A stretch of 64,000 bases of DNA from JAFAXD01 sp963833605. Its GTDB lineage: Bacteria > Pseudomonadota > Alphaproteobacteria > Rhizobiales > Xanthobacteraceae. Of this stretch, positions 25,154-34,629 are shown in pieces (the stretch's first letter is position 1; each line of letters starts with the position of its first letter). The notes under the pieces are model-generated. The model searched no databases. It was not told the DNA's origin and saw only the letters and a program-made list of their open reading frames with translations. Made by a program: the position numbers and the translations under genes. Location: contig CAWHYZ010000010.1 in assembly GCA_963833605.1 (NCBI GenBank), positions 310,001 to 374,000 of the forward strand, read 5' to 3'.

Positions 25154-27982
25154 ATGGATGGTCTTTGGATTCTGCTCGGCTTGGTCGGGCTCGCGTATTT
25201 GATTGCACCGATCGCCGCGTTCGTCATGGCACTTGGCAACCGCGCCCGGCTTCATGACCTCGATCGTCGGTTCAGCGAACTCGCCCGCAAGGCCGTCCAA
25301 GCCGCGCCCGCGCCGCCTCGGGCCGAAACCCCAGCGCCGGCACCCGTTACGCCGACGCCCGTTACACCGGCACCGGTTGCACCGGCACCGGTTGTGCCGG
25401 CACCTGCTGTGGCAGCACCCGCTGCTCCAGCATCGCCAGCTCCACAACCGGTTTCCGAAAGCGCGCCGCCCGTTGTTACCGAGCGGCCCGCGGCAGAGGC
25501 GCCCCCGGCACCAACACCCGCACCGCCCTCACCACCCTCGCCTTCTGCCGCGCGACCGCCGACCATAACGGCAGCGCAGCCCGCACTTGTTGAATCGTTC
25601 GAACAACGCTTCGGCACCCGCTGGGTCGTATGGATCGGCGGCGTGGCGCTCGCGCTCGGCGGCATTTTCCTGGTCAACTACGCAATCGAGCAAGGCTACT
25701 TCGGGCCGGGCGTGCGCATCGTGCTGGCGTCGATTCTCGCGGCGCTACTGATCGGCGCGGGTGAATGGGCGCGTCGCACCGAGCGCGTCTCCGGTCTGAT
25801 CGGCGTGCCGAGCGCCCACGTGCCGAGCGTTCTGACGGCCGCCGGAACCGTCGTCGCCTTTGCGACCGCCTACGCGGCGTTCGCCCTTTACGGCTTCATC
25901 GGCCCGGCCGCCGCTTTCCTGCTGTTGGGTGCAATCGGGATCGTCACGCTCGTTGCGGCATTGCTGCACGGGCCTGCGCTTGCCGCGCTCGGTCTTGTCG
26001 GCGCCGAAGTGACGCCTCTGCTGGTCACCACGCCGACACCGAATTACTGGGCGCTTTACATCTATCTCGCGGTGGTGACTGCCGCGGCGTTTGCGCTCGC
26101 GCGTGCGCGGCTTTGGCGTTGGCTTGCCATCACCGCCATCGCCTGCGGCGCATTGTGGACCCTGCCGGGAGTTGACAACATTGGAGCGCTCGCCCCGCAT
26201 GGATTTCATGTCGCCGCCGGCTTTGCTTTGGTCGCGGTATTGATCGTCGCCGGCTTGTTGCTCGGACCACAGAGCCCGCCCGGGCGCGTTGACGGCGTGT
26301 CGTCGGGCGCGCTCGCCGCCTATCTGTTGGTCGCCGCGCTTCTTGTCCTCGCCACCCGCCATGAGCCAGGGGCAATGCTGCTGTTCACAGCGCTGACCGC
26401 GGCGACGGTTGCAATTGCGTGGCGCGCGGAGGCGGCCTGCGCCGCAATCCCTGCCGCTGCCGGGCTTGCCGCGCTGGTCATGGTTCACTGGGCGCTCGGT
26501 CCGAACAGCGTTTTCCTCACCGCTCCGCCGACCGGGGGCTTCGAAGCCTCACCCGCCGATATCCAATGGCATCTCGCTTACGGCTTTGTGTTCGCGGCCT
26601 TGTTCGGGGCTGTCGGTTTTCTGGCACAAGGCAGATCCACCGGGGCGTTGGTGTCGATCCTGTGGGCGGCGGCGAGCGTTTTTGCACCGCTTGCGATCCT
26701 GGCCGCGCTTTATTACCGCATCGCCGGATTCGAGCGCTCGATCCCGTTCGCGGGTTTGGCCTTGCTGCTCGCGGCGCTATTCGCGCTCGCAACCGAGGCA
26801 CTGATACGGCGCGAAACGCGGCCCGGCAGTGCGGCCGCACAAGCGATTTTTGCCATCGGCGCCGTCGCGGCACTCGCACTGGCGATCACGCTCGCGCTGG
26901 AGAAGGGCTGGCTCACGGTGTCCTTGGCGATCATGGTGCCGGGCATCGCGTGGGTCTCCCTGGCGCGACCATTGCCGGCGCTGCGCTGGCTTGCGGCCGC
27001 CATGGTGGCGCTTGTGCTCGTGCGGATCGCCTGGGAACCACGCATCGTCGGCGATCAGATCGGCACCACGCCGATTTTCAACTGGCTGCTCTACGGCTAC
27101 GGCTGCCCCGCGCTCGCATTCTGGATCGGCGGCACGCTGTTGCGCCGCCGCGCCGATGACAATCCGGCACGGATCGTCGACGCCGGCGCGGTGTTGTTCA
27201 CAGTGCTTTTGGCCAACGCTGAAATCCGCCACTATGCGCATGGCGGCAACCTCTACTCGCCCGAGCGCGGGTTGACGGAAGTCGCGCTGCTGGTCTGCGC
27301 CGGCCTTGCAATCACCATCTTGCTCGAGGCGGTGCGGGCCCGCACCCGCAGCGTCGTTCACGATGTCGGCGCCCTGATCGTGGCCGGACTGACGCTGTTC
27401 TTGATCGTCACCGACCTTCTTATAGGCGAGAATCCCGCAATTGCCGCGTTTTCGGGAGCCGGCAGTACCAACGTCGGCGGCCACTTCTTCAATCTCATTC
27501 TGCTCGGATATGGCGTACCCGCCGTGCTCGCCGCCACACTCGCGCTGCAAACGCGCGGAAAGCGCCCATTCGGTTACCGGGTGACCGCCGTCGTCACCAC
27601 AATCGTGCTCGCGCTGACCTATCTGACCCTGGAAGTCATGCGCTTTTACCGCGGACCCCGTCTCGACGCCGGGGCGATCACAGACGCCGAGCAGTACACG
27701 TACTCGGCGGTGTGGCTCGTATTCGCGGTCGCGCTGGTCCTGGTCGGGATCGGGTTGCGCTCACAGCCGGTGCGGCTGTGTTCCGCCGCCGTCCTCATTG
27801 TGACCGTGGTGAAGGTCTTTCTGTACGACTTCGGCAATTTGACCGGGATCTGGCGCGCCTTTTCGTTCATCGGGCTGGGCATCGTCCTGGTCGGCATCGG
27901 CTACCTTTACCAACGCCTGTTGTTTCGACCTCCACCGCCCACACAAAAGGCGAACGGGGCGGCCGACACCGCCCCGCGCTGA
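25154..27982 (+). CDS. DUF2339 multi-pass membrane protein
   Basis: 942 aa. One N-terminal membrane segment (MDGLWILLGLVGLAYLIAPIAAFVM), then a Pro/Ala/Val repeat linker at residues ~55-145 with many APxP units, then the DUF2339 start FEQRFGTRWVVWIGGVALALGGIFLVNY and more than twenty hydrophobic segments to the C-terminus. Length and design match the family. Function unknown; the periplasmic linker may span the cell wall. Confidence 0.9.
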   Translation: MDGLWILLGLVGLAYLIAPIAAFVMALGNRARLHDLDRRFSELARKAVQAAPAPPRAETPAPAPVTPTPVTPAPVAPAPVVPAPAVAAPAAPASPAPQPVSESAPPVVTERPAAEAPPAPTPAPPSPPSPSAARPPTITAAQPALVESFEQRFGTRWVVWIGGVALALGGIFLVNYAIEQGYFGPGVRIVLASILAALLIGAGEWARRTERVSGLIGVPSAHVPSVLTAAGTVVAFATAYAAFALYGFIGPAAAFLLLGAIGIVTLVAALLHGPALAALGLVGAEVTPLLVTTPTPNYWALYIYLAVVTAAAFALARARLWRWLAITAIACGALWTLPGVDNIGALAPHGFHVAAGFALVAVLIVAGLLLGPQSPPGRVDGVSSGALAAYLLVAALLVLATRHEPGAMLLFTALTAATVAIAWRAEAACAAIPAAAGLAALVMVHWALGPNSVFLTAPPTGGFEASPADIQWHLAYGFVFAALFGAVGFLAQGRSTGALVSILWAAASVFAPLAILAALYYRIAGFERSIPFAGLALLLAALFALATEALIRRETRPGSAAAQAIFAIGAVAALALAITLALEKGWLTVSLAIMVPGIAWVSLARPLPALRWLAAAMVALVLVRIAWEPRIVGDQIGTTPIFNWLLYGYGCPALAFWIGGTLLRRRADDNPARIVDAGAVLFTVLLANAEIRHYAHGGNLYSPERGLTEVALLVCAGLAITILLEAVRARTRSVVHDVGALIVAGLTLFLIVTDLLIGENPAIAAFSGAGSTNVGGHFFNLILLGYGVPAVLAATLALQTRGKRPFGYRVTAVVTTIVLALTYLTLEVMRFYRGPRLDAGAITDAEQYTYSAVWLVFAVALVLVGIGLRSQPVRLCSAAVLIVTVVKVFLYDFGNLTGIWRAFSFIGLGIVLVGIGYLYQRLLFRPPPPTQKANGAADTAPR

Positions 27983-28010
27983 TCGTTCGACACTTCGCCG
28001 GATCATTCAC

Positions 28011-28469
28011 TCAGTTGCGCGACCCCCCGGACGTGGCCGGCTGAAGCTGCAAGGGACCGCCGCCAGACTGGGCGAAATGCACCCGGCCGTCACGACGGAC
28101 AAAGTCGCAATAGGCAAAGCCCAGTCCGGCGACCGAGCCGCGGAAGCGGTTGCTGTCGACCTGAATCACGTTGAAGCACGGCTCCATCGGCATCCCGCGC
28201 ACCGAGGCGCAAATGCCGGTCGCCTTGACCCGGATGGTCCCGGGCGGCAACGTGACGTAGTGCGAAGGACCGGTACCGCGAACGCGGATTGTACCGGCCA
28301 CCGACCCGTCGGCACCGATCCGGCCCGCGCCGGTGGTGCCCTCGAAGCAGGTATATGAAAACAGTTTGCCCGCCACGAACGCCTTCGCCTCCTCAGGCCG
28401 CAATTCGCCGGCCTGAGCGGGGATCGCCATCGCAAGAGCTGCCAAAGCTATGACCCGAACCACCCGCAT
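28011..28469 (-). CDS. Secreted cysteine-containing hypothetical protein
   Basis: 152 aa with signal peptide MRVVRVIALAALAMAIPAQAG. The mature domain has four Cys (YTCFEGTTG, TGICASV, EPCFNV, AYCDFVRR), which likely form two disulfides in the periplasm. No named family recognised. Converges with the DUF2339 gene, stops 28 bases apart. Confidence 0.72.
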   Translation of the reverse strand: MRVVRVIALAALAMAIPAQAGELRPEEAKAFVAGKLFSYTCFEGTTGAGRIGADGSVAGTIRVRGTGPSHYVTLPPGTIRVKATGICASVRGMPMEPCFNVIQVDSNRFRGSVAGLGFAYCDFVRRDGRVHFAQSGGGPLQLQPATSGGSRN

Positions 28470-28550
28470 GATTCACCCCACCGATCTTTACGAAATATTA
28501 CCTCAATTTCTTAATCGGCTCCTTACCAAAATGCACAGGTTTGCCACACT

Positions 28551-29540
28551 TCATTCAGTAATGTTAACGACGATCCTGCCCCTAACGTTCCCTTGAAGAA
28601 TGCGGGAAGCTGCCGTCGGCACCTCCGCCAATCCAATTTCGCTTGTCATTTCAGTAAGTTTTCCACGATCGAGATCGCGCGCCAGGCGTCGCCAGGCTTC
28701 GCGTCGACGGGGCTGCGGGCACATCACCGAATCGATGCCAAAAAGTGACACTCCCCGAAGAATAAACGGAGCGACCGTCGTCGGCAGGTCCATGCCGGCC
28801 GCAAGACCGCAAGCAGCTACCGCCCCGCCATAGCGAGTCGCAGCAAGGACGTTGGCGAGCGGGACCGAGCCGAGCGTGTCGACCGCCCCGGCCCAGCGCT
28901 CCCTGGCGAGCGGTCGCACCGCGCCGGCCAGTTCCTCGCGGCCGATGATCTCCGACGCGCCAAGGTCCTTGAGGTAGTCGGCCTCGTGGGCCCGCCCGGT
29001 CGACGCGATCACCTGGAAACCGAGCTTGGCGAGAAGCGCAATCGCCACCGAGCCGACCCCGCCGGCCGCGCCGGTCACGAGCACCGGCCCACTCGCCGGC
29101 GTCACGCCGTGGCGCTCGAGCGCGAGCACGCAGAGCATCGCGGTGTAGCCCGCGGTTCCGATCGCCATCGCGTCGCGGGCGCTCAGGTCGGGCGGAAGCG
29201 GCACCAGCCAGTCGGCCTTCACGCGCGCCTTGGCGGCGTACATGCCGAGGTGGGTTTCGCCACAACCCCAGCCGTTGAGGACGACATTGTCGCCCGGCTT
29301 CCAGTCCGGATGCGAGGACGCCTCAACCACCCCCGCCCCATCGATGCCGGGAATCATCGGGAAGCGGCGAACGACCGGAGCCTTGCCGGTGATGGCGAGC
29401 CCGTCCTTGTAGTTCACCGCTGACCAATCGACCCGGAAAGTCACCTCGCCGTCCATCAGCTCGTGCTCGTCGAACTCGGTCAGTTCGACGCTCTGACCAC
29501 TGTCGCCTTTGCGGATGACGATCGCCCTGAAGGTGCTCAC
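28551..29540 (-). CDS. acuI: AcuI/YhdH-type zinc-less quinone oxidoreductase (MDR family)
   Basis: 329 aa from GTG 29540 (V-STFRAIVIRKGDSGQ). Acrylyl-CoA reductase-like medium-chain reductase: VNYKDGLAITGKAPVVRRFPMIPGIDGAGVV, NADPH loop VLVTGAAGGVGSVAIALL, and C-terminal GNVRGRIVVNI. The gene's first 24 codons plus its leader are perfectly duplicated in tandem upstream (29469-29690). An identical GTG at 29651 therefore gives a 366-aa form with a 37-residue extra N-terminus in frame. I prefer 29540 because it gives the usual family length; both starts have the same ribosome site. Confidence 0.85.
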   Translation of the reverse strand: MSTFRAIVIRKGDSGQSVELTEFDEHELMDGEVTFRVDWSAVNYKDGLAITGKAPVVRRFPMIPGIDGAGVVEASSHPDWKPGDNVVLNGWGCGETHLGMYAAKARVKADWLVPLPPDLSARDAMAIGTAGYTAMLCVLALERHGVTPASGPVLVTGAAGGVGSVAIALLAKLGFQVIASTGRAHEADYLKDLGASEIIGREELAGAVRPLARERWAGAVDTLGSVPLANVLAATRYGGAVAACGLAAGMDLPTTVAPFILRGVSLFGIDSVMCPQPRRREAWRRLARDLDRGKLTEMTSEIGLAEVPTAASRILQGNVRGRIVVNITE

Positions 29541-29690
29541 GACTTCAGTCCCCGTTGCGTTGCTTGCCCACTCATGTCCGTCGAACTCGGTCAGTTCGAC
29601 GCTCTGACCACTGTCGCCTTTGCGGATGACGATCGCCCTGAAGGTGCTCACGACTTCAGTCCCCGTTGCGTTGCTTGCCCACTCATGTCC
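29469..29690. repeat. acuI: Perfect 111-bp tandem duplication over the acuI start
   Basis: 29469-29579 and 29580-29690 are identical throughout, period 111 (37 codons), so the reading frame is kept. Each unit holds the leader, ribosome site, GTG and first codons. The right end touches the IS element at 29691. Confidence 0.95.
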
Positions 29691-29839
29691 ACTTCTCTAA
29701 TCGGCCGTTTAGGGTCAAGCACTTTCAGACTATCCACCGCTGCAGTGTCGATGTCGCTCACGGGCTCGTGCTTCTCTTCGGAATCGGCACCAGGGCCCTT
29801 CCATCATGGGATTCGAGGACGGGGTGGAACAATCTTTAC

Positions 29840-29960
29840 CGCGGCCTTGCCGTCAGACGAACGGCAGATCCAAGCGGACATGCGAACTCACCTCATCCAT
29901 CGTCCCGCGAGGGACATCATGCCACCGCCCGGTGGATCTCAGGTTTCCTCCTATTGAATT
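29840..29960 (-). ncRNA. Candidate IS1111 bridge RNA region
   Basis: Directly after the transposase stop the minus strand carries three successive perfect hairpins: CCACC/GGTGG (29922-29935), GTCCC/GGGAC (29902-29915) and TGCCGT/ACGGCA (29848-29866). Such a structured, gene-free transposon end is what is expected of the guide (bridge) RNA of IS110-family recombinases. Borders are not defined from sequence alone. Confidence 0.4.
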
Positions 29961-29976
29961 TAATCCTGCACGGTTT

Positions 29977-31011
29977 TCATGCTGCTGCCGCGGCTTGTTC
30001 TCGGGTCCAGCGGAACTCGGTGCCGTCGACCCATATGCGGTGCATGATCACAGCCAACCGGCGTGCCAGGGCCACGATCGCCTTTTTCATCCCGCGACGC
30101 CTGGCGATCTGCATCGCCCAGGCTTTGAGCCAGGACCATTTCTTCGACCGCAGCATGCTCTGAGCTGCTTCGTAGAGCATGACCCGCATCATCTCATCTC
30201 CGCAGCGTGATATTCTGCCGCTCCGATCGATCTCGCCGGATTGATACTTGGAGCACGTCAGCCCAAACACGGCACCGACAGCCTTGGATTTACGGAAGCG
30301 AGCGGGTGCGTCGACGGTGGCGCGATAGGTCAGCGCCACCACGGGGCCGACACCAGGGGTCGTCATCAAGCGCCGGCACACCTCATCGTCCCGCACGATG
30401 GCCAGCAAGCGGCGGTGCAGGATGACGATCTGTTCGCGGAGCGCCCGCCGGACGATGAGCAGCGGTTCCACCAGTACCGCCAAGTCGGGAAAGTTCTCCA
30501 CAAGCTCTTGGATGCGGGCCTCGAACTTCACCTTCCCAACCATTCCGACCTTGAGGCCGAAGTTGCGCAAAGTGCCGCGTAGATCGTTCTCGATGGCAAT
30601 CGCCTTCGACTGCAGAAGCTTGCGATGGGTCAGCAGCATTCGCAGTTTCTGACTGCGTAAAGTCTTCACATGCACCGGACGGTAAAGTCCCACCCGCATC
30701 ATCTGGGCGATGCCGCGCGCATCGTTGCGGTCGGTCTTGTTGATCTGCGCCTTCAGCACCGCCTGCATGTGCCGGGTTTCAACACAGACCACTGGCAAAC
30801 CTGCTTCGGTTAGGGCGCTGAACAGCCATTGCGACAGCGGTCCAGCTTCCAGCCCGATCCGCTTTAAGTCGAAGCCGGGGTTCTTCAGCACCGCCAACAG
30901 CGCTTCAGGCTCGCTCGCTACCTTCACTTCCCGCACGATCCTGCCGGTGTCATCCACAATGCAGATGCTGGTCTCCTTGACCGAAACGTCCAATCCACCA
31001 AAATGGTCCAT
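29977..31011 (-). CDS. IS110-family transposase
   Basis: 344 aa from ATG 31011 (MDHFGGLDVSVKETSICIVDDTG). DEDD RuvC-like N-terminal domain: Asp in GLDVS, Glu in GLEAGPLSQWL, and the Asp pair in KTDRNDARGIAQMMR. A helical spacer follows, then the C-terminal transposase_20 domain LMTTPGVGPVVALTYRATV with the downstream serine region GEIDRSGRISRCGDEMMR. No internal stops, so it may be active. Confidence 0.95.
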   Translation of the reverse strand: MDHFGGLDVSVKETSICIVDDTGRIVREVKVASEPEALLAVLKNPGFDLKRIGLEAGPLSQWLFSALTEAGLPVVCVETRHMQAVLKAQINKTDRNDARGIAQMMRVGLYRPVHVKTLRSQKLRMLLTHRKLLQSKAIAIENDLRGTLRNFGLKVGMVGKVKFEARIQELVENFPDLAVLVEPLLIVRRALREQIVILHRRLLAIVRDDEVCRRLMTTPGVGPVVALTYRATVDAPARFRKSKAVGAVFGLTCSKYQSGEIDRSGRISRCGDEMMRVMLYEAAQSMLRSKKWSWLKAWAMQIARRRGMKKAIVALARRLAVIMHRIWVDGTEFRWTREQAAAAA

Positions 31012-31121
31012 GCTGCGCTTCTCCTTCTGATGCTTGAGGCCGTACACACGGACCTCGTTTCACCATCAGCCTGAAGCGCAGCACCCAAAATCTTCAGCTA
31101 TCCACAACCTGGGCCGGCCGA

Positions 31122-32063
31122 TTACCCCATCTTTTCCGGTGCGCCTTTGAGCGCTCCGAGCGCCTCGGCGGTTGCATGCTCGCGGCGATAACGGCTGACA
31201 TCGCGATGCCGCCTGATCAGGCGTAACACATTTCCATCGACGAGACCGGCCGCGCGAAACGCCGTGAAGTCATGCCACACGGCGTCGAGCCGACGGTCGC
31301 GCACGTGCGAGACCAGGATCTTGGTGGCGAGGTAAGAGCCGAGCGCCGGAAACCGCGCCGCGTATTCCGGGCGCTCGCGCAGATAGGCAATGAGGCCGGC
31401 AGATGCCTGGCGCCAATCGTTCGACAGGCTGTCGTCGACCCAGTTCTTTTCCCACAGAATATCCGACAGCAGCCGTGCGCTACCGAAGCGCGCCAGCCTG
31501 ATCAGGAACTCGCGGTCCTCGGCGAGCCGCAGCGCAGGACAAAATCCACCGGCCGCGAGCGCCGCCTCACGGCGGACCGTGAGGCTCGAGGCTTCAACCG
31601 GAATGAGGTCGCAGATCAGCGCCCATTCGAACGCCGCCGGCGCGAGCGTCAGATCCGGGATGCGGGCCTCCCGCGGCGTTCGGCGATCGTAACGCTGCAC
31701 CGACGAAAGCGCGCAGACGATACCCGGGTCGGCAAGCGCGGCGAGCGGCACCGAGAGCCGCCGTGGCCGGTAGCGATCATCGGAATCGAGGAACGCGACC
31801 ACGCCCGCGCGCGCCGCCTCGAGACCGCGATTGCGCGCGCCGCTCGGACCAAGGTTGATTTCGCAAAGCAAAACGTGGATGCGTGGATCGGCGAGCGATC
31901 CCAGATAGGCGCGCGTGCCGTCGGTCGATGCGTCATCGACGACGATCAGCTCGAAATCGGCATCGTTCTGGGCGAGCACGCTCTCGACCGCGCGCGGCAG
32001 CAATGACGCGCGATTGCAGGTTGCGATGACGACAGAAATTTCAGGTCTGGTCACTGAAAACAA
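31122..32063 (-). CDS. Family 2 glycosyltransferase
   Basis: 313 aa GT-A enzyme. N-terminal ISVVIATCNRASLLPRAVESVLAQ, then VDDASTDGTRAYL and the metal-binding acidic motif AFLDSDDRYRP near residue 95, then the acceptor region around LRLAEDREFLIRL. Donor and acceptor unknown. Its stop codon lies within the inverted repeat of the adjacent IS element, so the last residues (KMG) may be encoded by IS sequence and the original C-terminus may be lost. Confidence 0.87.
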   Translation of the reverse strand: MFSVTRPEISVVIATCNRASLLPRAVESVLAQNDADFELIVVDDASTDGTRAYLGSLADPRIHVLLCEINLGPSGARNRGLEAARAGVVAFLDSDDRYRPRRLSVPLAALADPGIVCALSSVQRYDRRTPREARIPDLTLAPAAFEWALICDLIPVEASSLTVRREAALAAGGFCPALRLAEDREFLIRLARFGSARLLSDILWEKNWVDDSLSNDWRQASAGLIAYLRERPEYAARFPALGSYLATKILVSHVRDRRLDAVWHDFTAFRAAGLVDGNVLRLIRRHRDVSRYRREHATAEALGALKGAPEKMG

Positions 32064-32140
32064 CCGTCGCGAAAACGGGGCCTTCCTGGTAGCACATCAT
32101 GCGAGCCCTTGGAGCAAACTCGCTGAGTCGGGACACAATC

Positions 32141-32698
32141 ATGAGCAAGAAAGTACGACGGGTGGTGACGGGACACGACAAAAACGGCACCGCGATCGTG
32201 ACGATGGACGCCGCGATCGAACCGGTGACGCGCGCTGCCGGCGTTGCGTCCGCCTTGCTATGGGTGACGGACGAGACGCCGGCGGACATTTCCGGCAGCA
32301 CGGATCGCGCCGATCGCACCATTGGAGTTCCGCCTCCGATGAACGGCTCGATCCTGCGGATCGTCGATTTCCCGCCGGTCTCGGGCGAGATCAAGGTCGA
32401 CAACGCCGCTTTCACCTCGGAAATGGGCCTCGGCACGCAGCAGCGGCGCAAAGGCAAGTATACCGACCATCCGTTCATGCACCGGACCAAGAGCATCGAC
32501 TATGCCATCGTGCTCGCAGGCGAGATCGACATGCTGCTCGACGACAGCAAAATCCATCTCAAGGCTGGCGACATCCTGGTCCAGCAAGGCACCAATCACG
32601 CATGGGTCAACACCGGCAAGGATACCTGCCGCATCGCCTTCGTGCTGATTGGAGCCCATGAGCCGGAGGTGCTCCAGGGCGCCGGCGGAGGCCATTGA
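32141..32698 (+). CDS. Cupin-domain protein
   Basis: 185 aa from ATG 32141 (MSKKVRRVVTGHDKNG). A single cupin barrel in the C-terminal half: HRTKSIDYAIVLAGEIDMLLDDSKIHLKAGDILVQQGTNHAWVNTG, with Glu and His ligands. The N-terminal half resembles the conserved leader of cupins annotated near aromatic dioxygenases. Enzyme activity not determinable. Confidence 0.82.
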   Translation: MSKKVRRVVTGHDKNGTAIVTMDAAIEPVTRAAGVASALLWVTDETPADISGSTDRADRTIGVPPPMNGSILRIVDFPPVSGEIKVDNAAFTSEMGLGTQQRRKGKYTDHPFMHRTKSIDYAIVLAGEIDMLLDDSKIHLKAGDILVQQGTNHAWVNTGKDTCRIAFVLIGAHEPEVLQGAGGGH

Positions 32699-32708
32699 GC
32701 TGCCGTTG

Positions 32709-32868
32709 TTCGTAGCCCGCATGGAGCGAAGCAGAATGCGGGTCCAGGTATCCCGGATTTCGCTGCGCTCCATCCGGATTACGTCGTCCGTTCGTAGCCC
32801 GCATGGAGCGCAGCGGAATGCGGGTCCGAGGGATCCCGGATTACGCTGCGCTCCATCCGGGCTACAAG
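32709..32868. repeat. Tandem REP-like palindrome pair
   Basis: Two units of ~84 bp, each made of TAGCCCGCATGGAGCG..ATGCGGG and CCCGGATT..CTGCGCTCCATCCGG hairpins. Same family as 12990-13227, in the gap between the cupin and the convergent permease gene. Confidence 0.85.
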
Positions 32869-32926
32869 TCGACGAAACACAGCGGAGCGGAAATGCGCGA
32901 TCAGCTCCCCAATCAGTCCATCCGAT

Positions 32927-33685
32927 CTATTCCGCCTTCCAGGGGATCACCAGAGTCTCCAATTCCTGGAACAGCACCGCGGTGATCAGCCCGAGGATGC
33001 CGATGACCACGATGCCGACGAACATGTAGTCGACCTGCAGCAGCTCCCAGGAGTTCCAGATCAGGTAACCGAGCCCGCTCTTGGAGGCCACGAACTCGGC
33101 CGCCACCAGCACCACGAACGAAACCGCGAGCGCAATCTTGAGCCCGGCAAAGATCATCGGCAGTGCGCCGAAAAATACGACCCGGGTGAACAAGACGTAG
33201 GGGCTGGCTCCGTAGTTCTTGGCGACATCCCAGTAGATCTTGTCGATATTGGCCGCGCCTGCGTAGGTGTTGACGACCACGGGAAAAAATACCGCGGTGG
33301 CGACCAGTGCTATCTTGGAAGCGTCGCCGAAGCCGAAAGCAAGTAGAAGGAGCGGCATCAGTGCGACTTTTGGGATTGGAAACAGTGCCGCGATCAGGGG
33401 GTCGAAGAAGATACGTACCGGCTTGAACATCGCCATGACGAGCCCGATGGCGATGCCGGGGATCGCGCCGATCAGGAAGCCAGCAAACACCCGGTAAAGC
33501 GTGACGCCGGTGTGGACCAGGAGTTCGCCGTTCGCCACCAGCTGCCAGAACCGTACCGCGATGTCGGTCGGCGCCGGAATGAAGCGACGGTCGCCGAAGC
33601 CCAGCATCAGCAGCACCTGCCAGATCGCCAGCAGCGCAATCGGCGAAATCAGGTAGAGCAGCCGCTCGCGCGCCTTCTCGCTCAT
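32927..33685 (-). CDS. ABC transporter permease (SsuC/TauC type)
   Basis: 252 aa inner-membrane permease with about six membrane helices. Conserved cytoplasmic coupling loop EAA-type VAKNYGASPYVLFTRVVFFGALPMIFAGLKIALAVSF. Its ATG overlaps the natural stop of the ATPase gene (ATGA), so it is translationally linked. Last gene of a unit that also encodes two receptors and an ATPase. Confidence 0.9.
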   Translation of the reverse strand: MSEKARERLLYLISPIALLAIWQVLLMLGFGDRRFIPAPTDIAVRFWQLVANGELLVHTGVTLYRVFAGFLIGAIPGIAIGLVMAMFKPVRIFFDPLIAALFPIPKVALMPLLLLAFGFGDASKIALVATAVFFPVVVNTYAGAANIDKIYWDVAKNYGASPYVLFTRVVFFGALPMIFAGLKIALAVSFVVLVAAEFVASKSGLGYLIWNSWELLQVDYMFVGIVVIGILGLITAVLFQELETLVIPWKAE

Positions 33686-33710
33686 AGCTCGAGCTCCGCG
33701 CGCGCCTGCA

Positions 33711-34478
<768 letters not shown>

Positions 34479-34491
34479 ATGGTTACCTCGT

Positions 34492-34610
34492 GTCCCGGGT
34501 GCATTGCAGCAGCCCTTCGTGCCGCAATGCCGACCCGGGACCGCCACAGCGGCGATGCGTTCTGGCGGCCCCGGGTCTGCGATGCGCCGCTGCGGACTGC
34601 ATCGCGTCCG
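34492..34610. other. Two intercistronic hairpins between receptor and ATPase genes
   Basis: First: GTCCCGGGTGCATTGC (34492-34507) pairs with GCAATGC-CG-ACCCGGGAC (34524-34541). Second: GCGATGC (34579-34585) pairs with GCATCGC (34599-34605), within CCGGG flanks. Likely an mRNA 3'-end protection or processing site that raises receptor over ATPase expression. Confidence 0.6.
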
Positions 34611-34629
34611 GGACACGGTTTCCTTCCAG

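Larger units (their letters stand above)
29691..31130 (-). mobile_element. IS110-family (IS1111-type) insertion sequence
   Basis: About 1.44 kb. Complete transposase plus a long non-coding region on its 3' side (~285 bp) and a short one on its 5' side (~120 bp). Subterminal inverted repeats TAATCGGCCG (29698-29707) and CGGCCGATTA (31115-31124) support the IS1111 subgroup, which has such repeats and carries its guide RNA on the right end. Exact ends are uncertain by a few bases. The left edge abuts the 111-bp duplication; the right repeat supplies the stop codon of the GT2 gene. Confidence 0.8.

Noticed and set aside
24983..25447. 154-codon minus-strand frame rich in Cys-Arg-Asn repeats
   Set aside because: It is the complement of the Ala/Pro linker of DUF2339, so its repeat peptide is an artefact.
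29463..29957. 164-codon plus-strand frame with two identical blocks
   Set aside because: It simply translates the 111-bp tandem duplication antisense to acuI and then the IS end.
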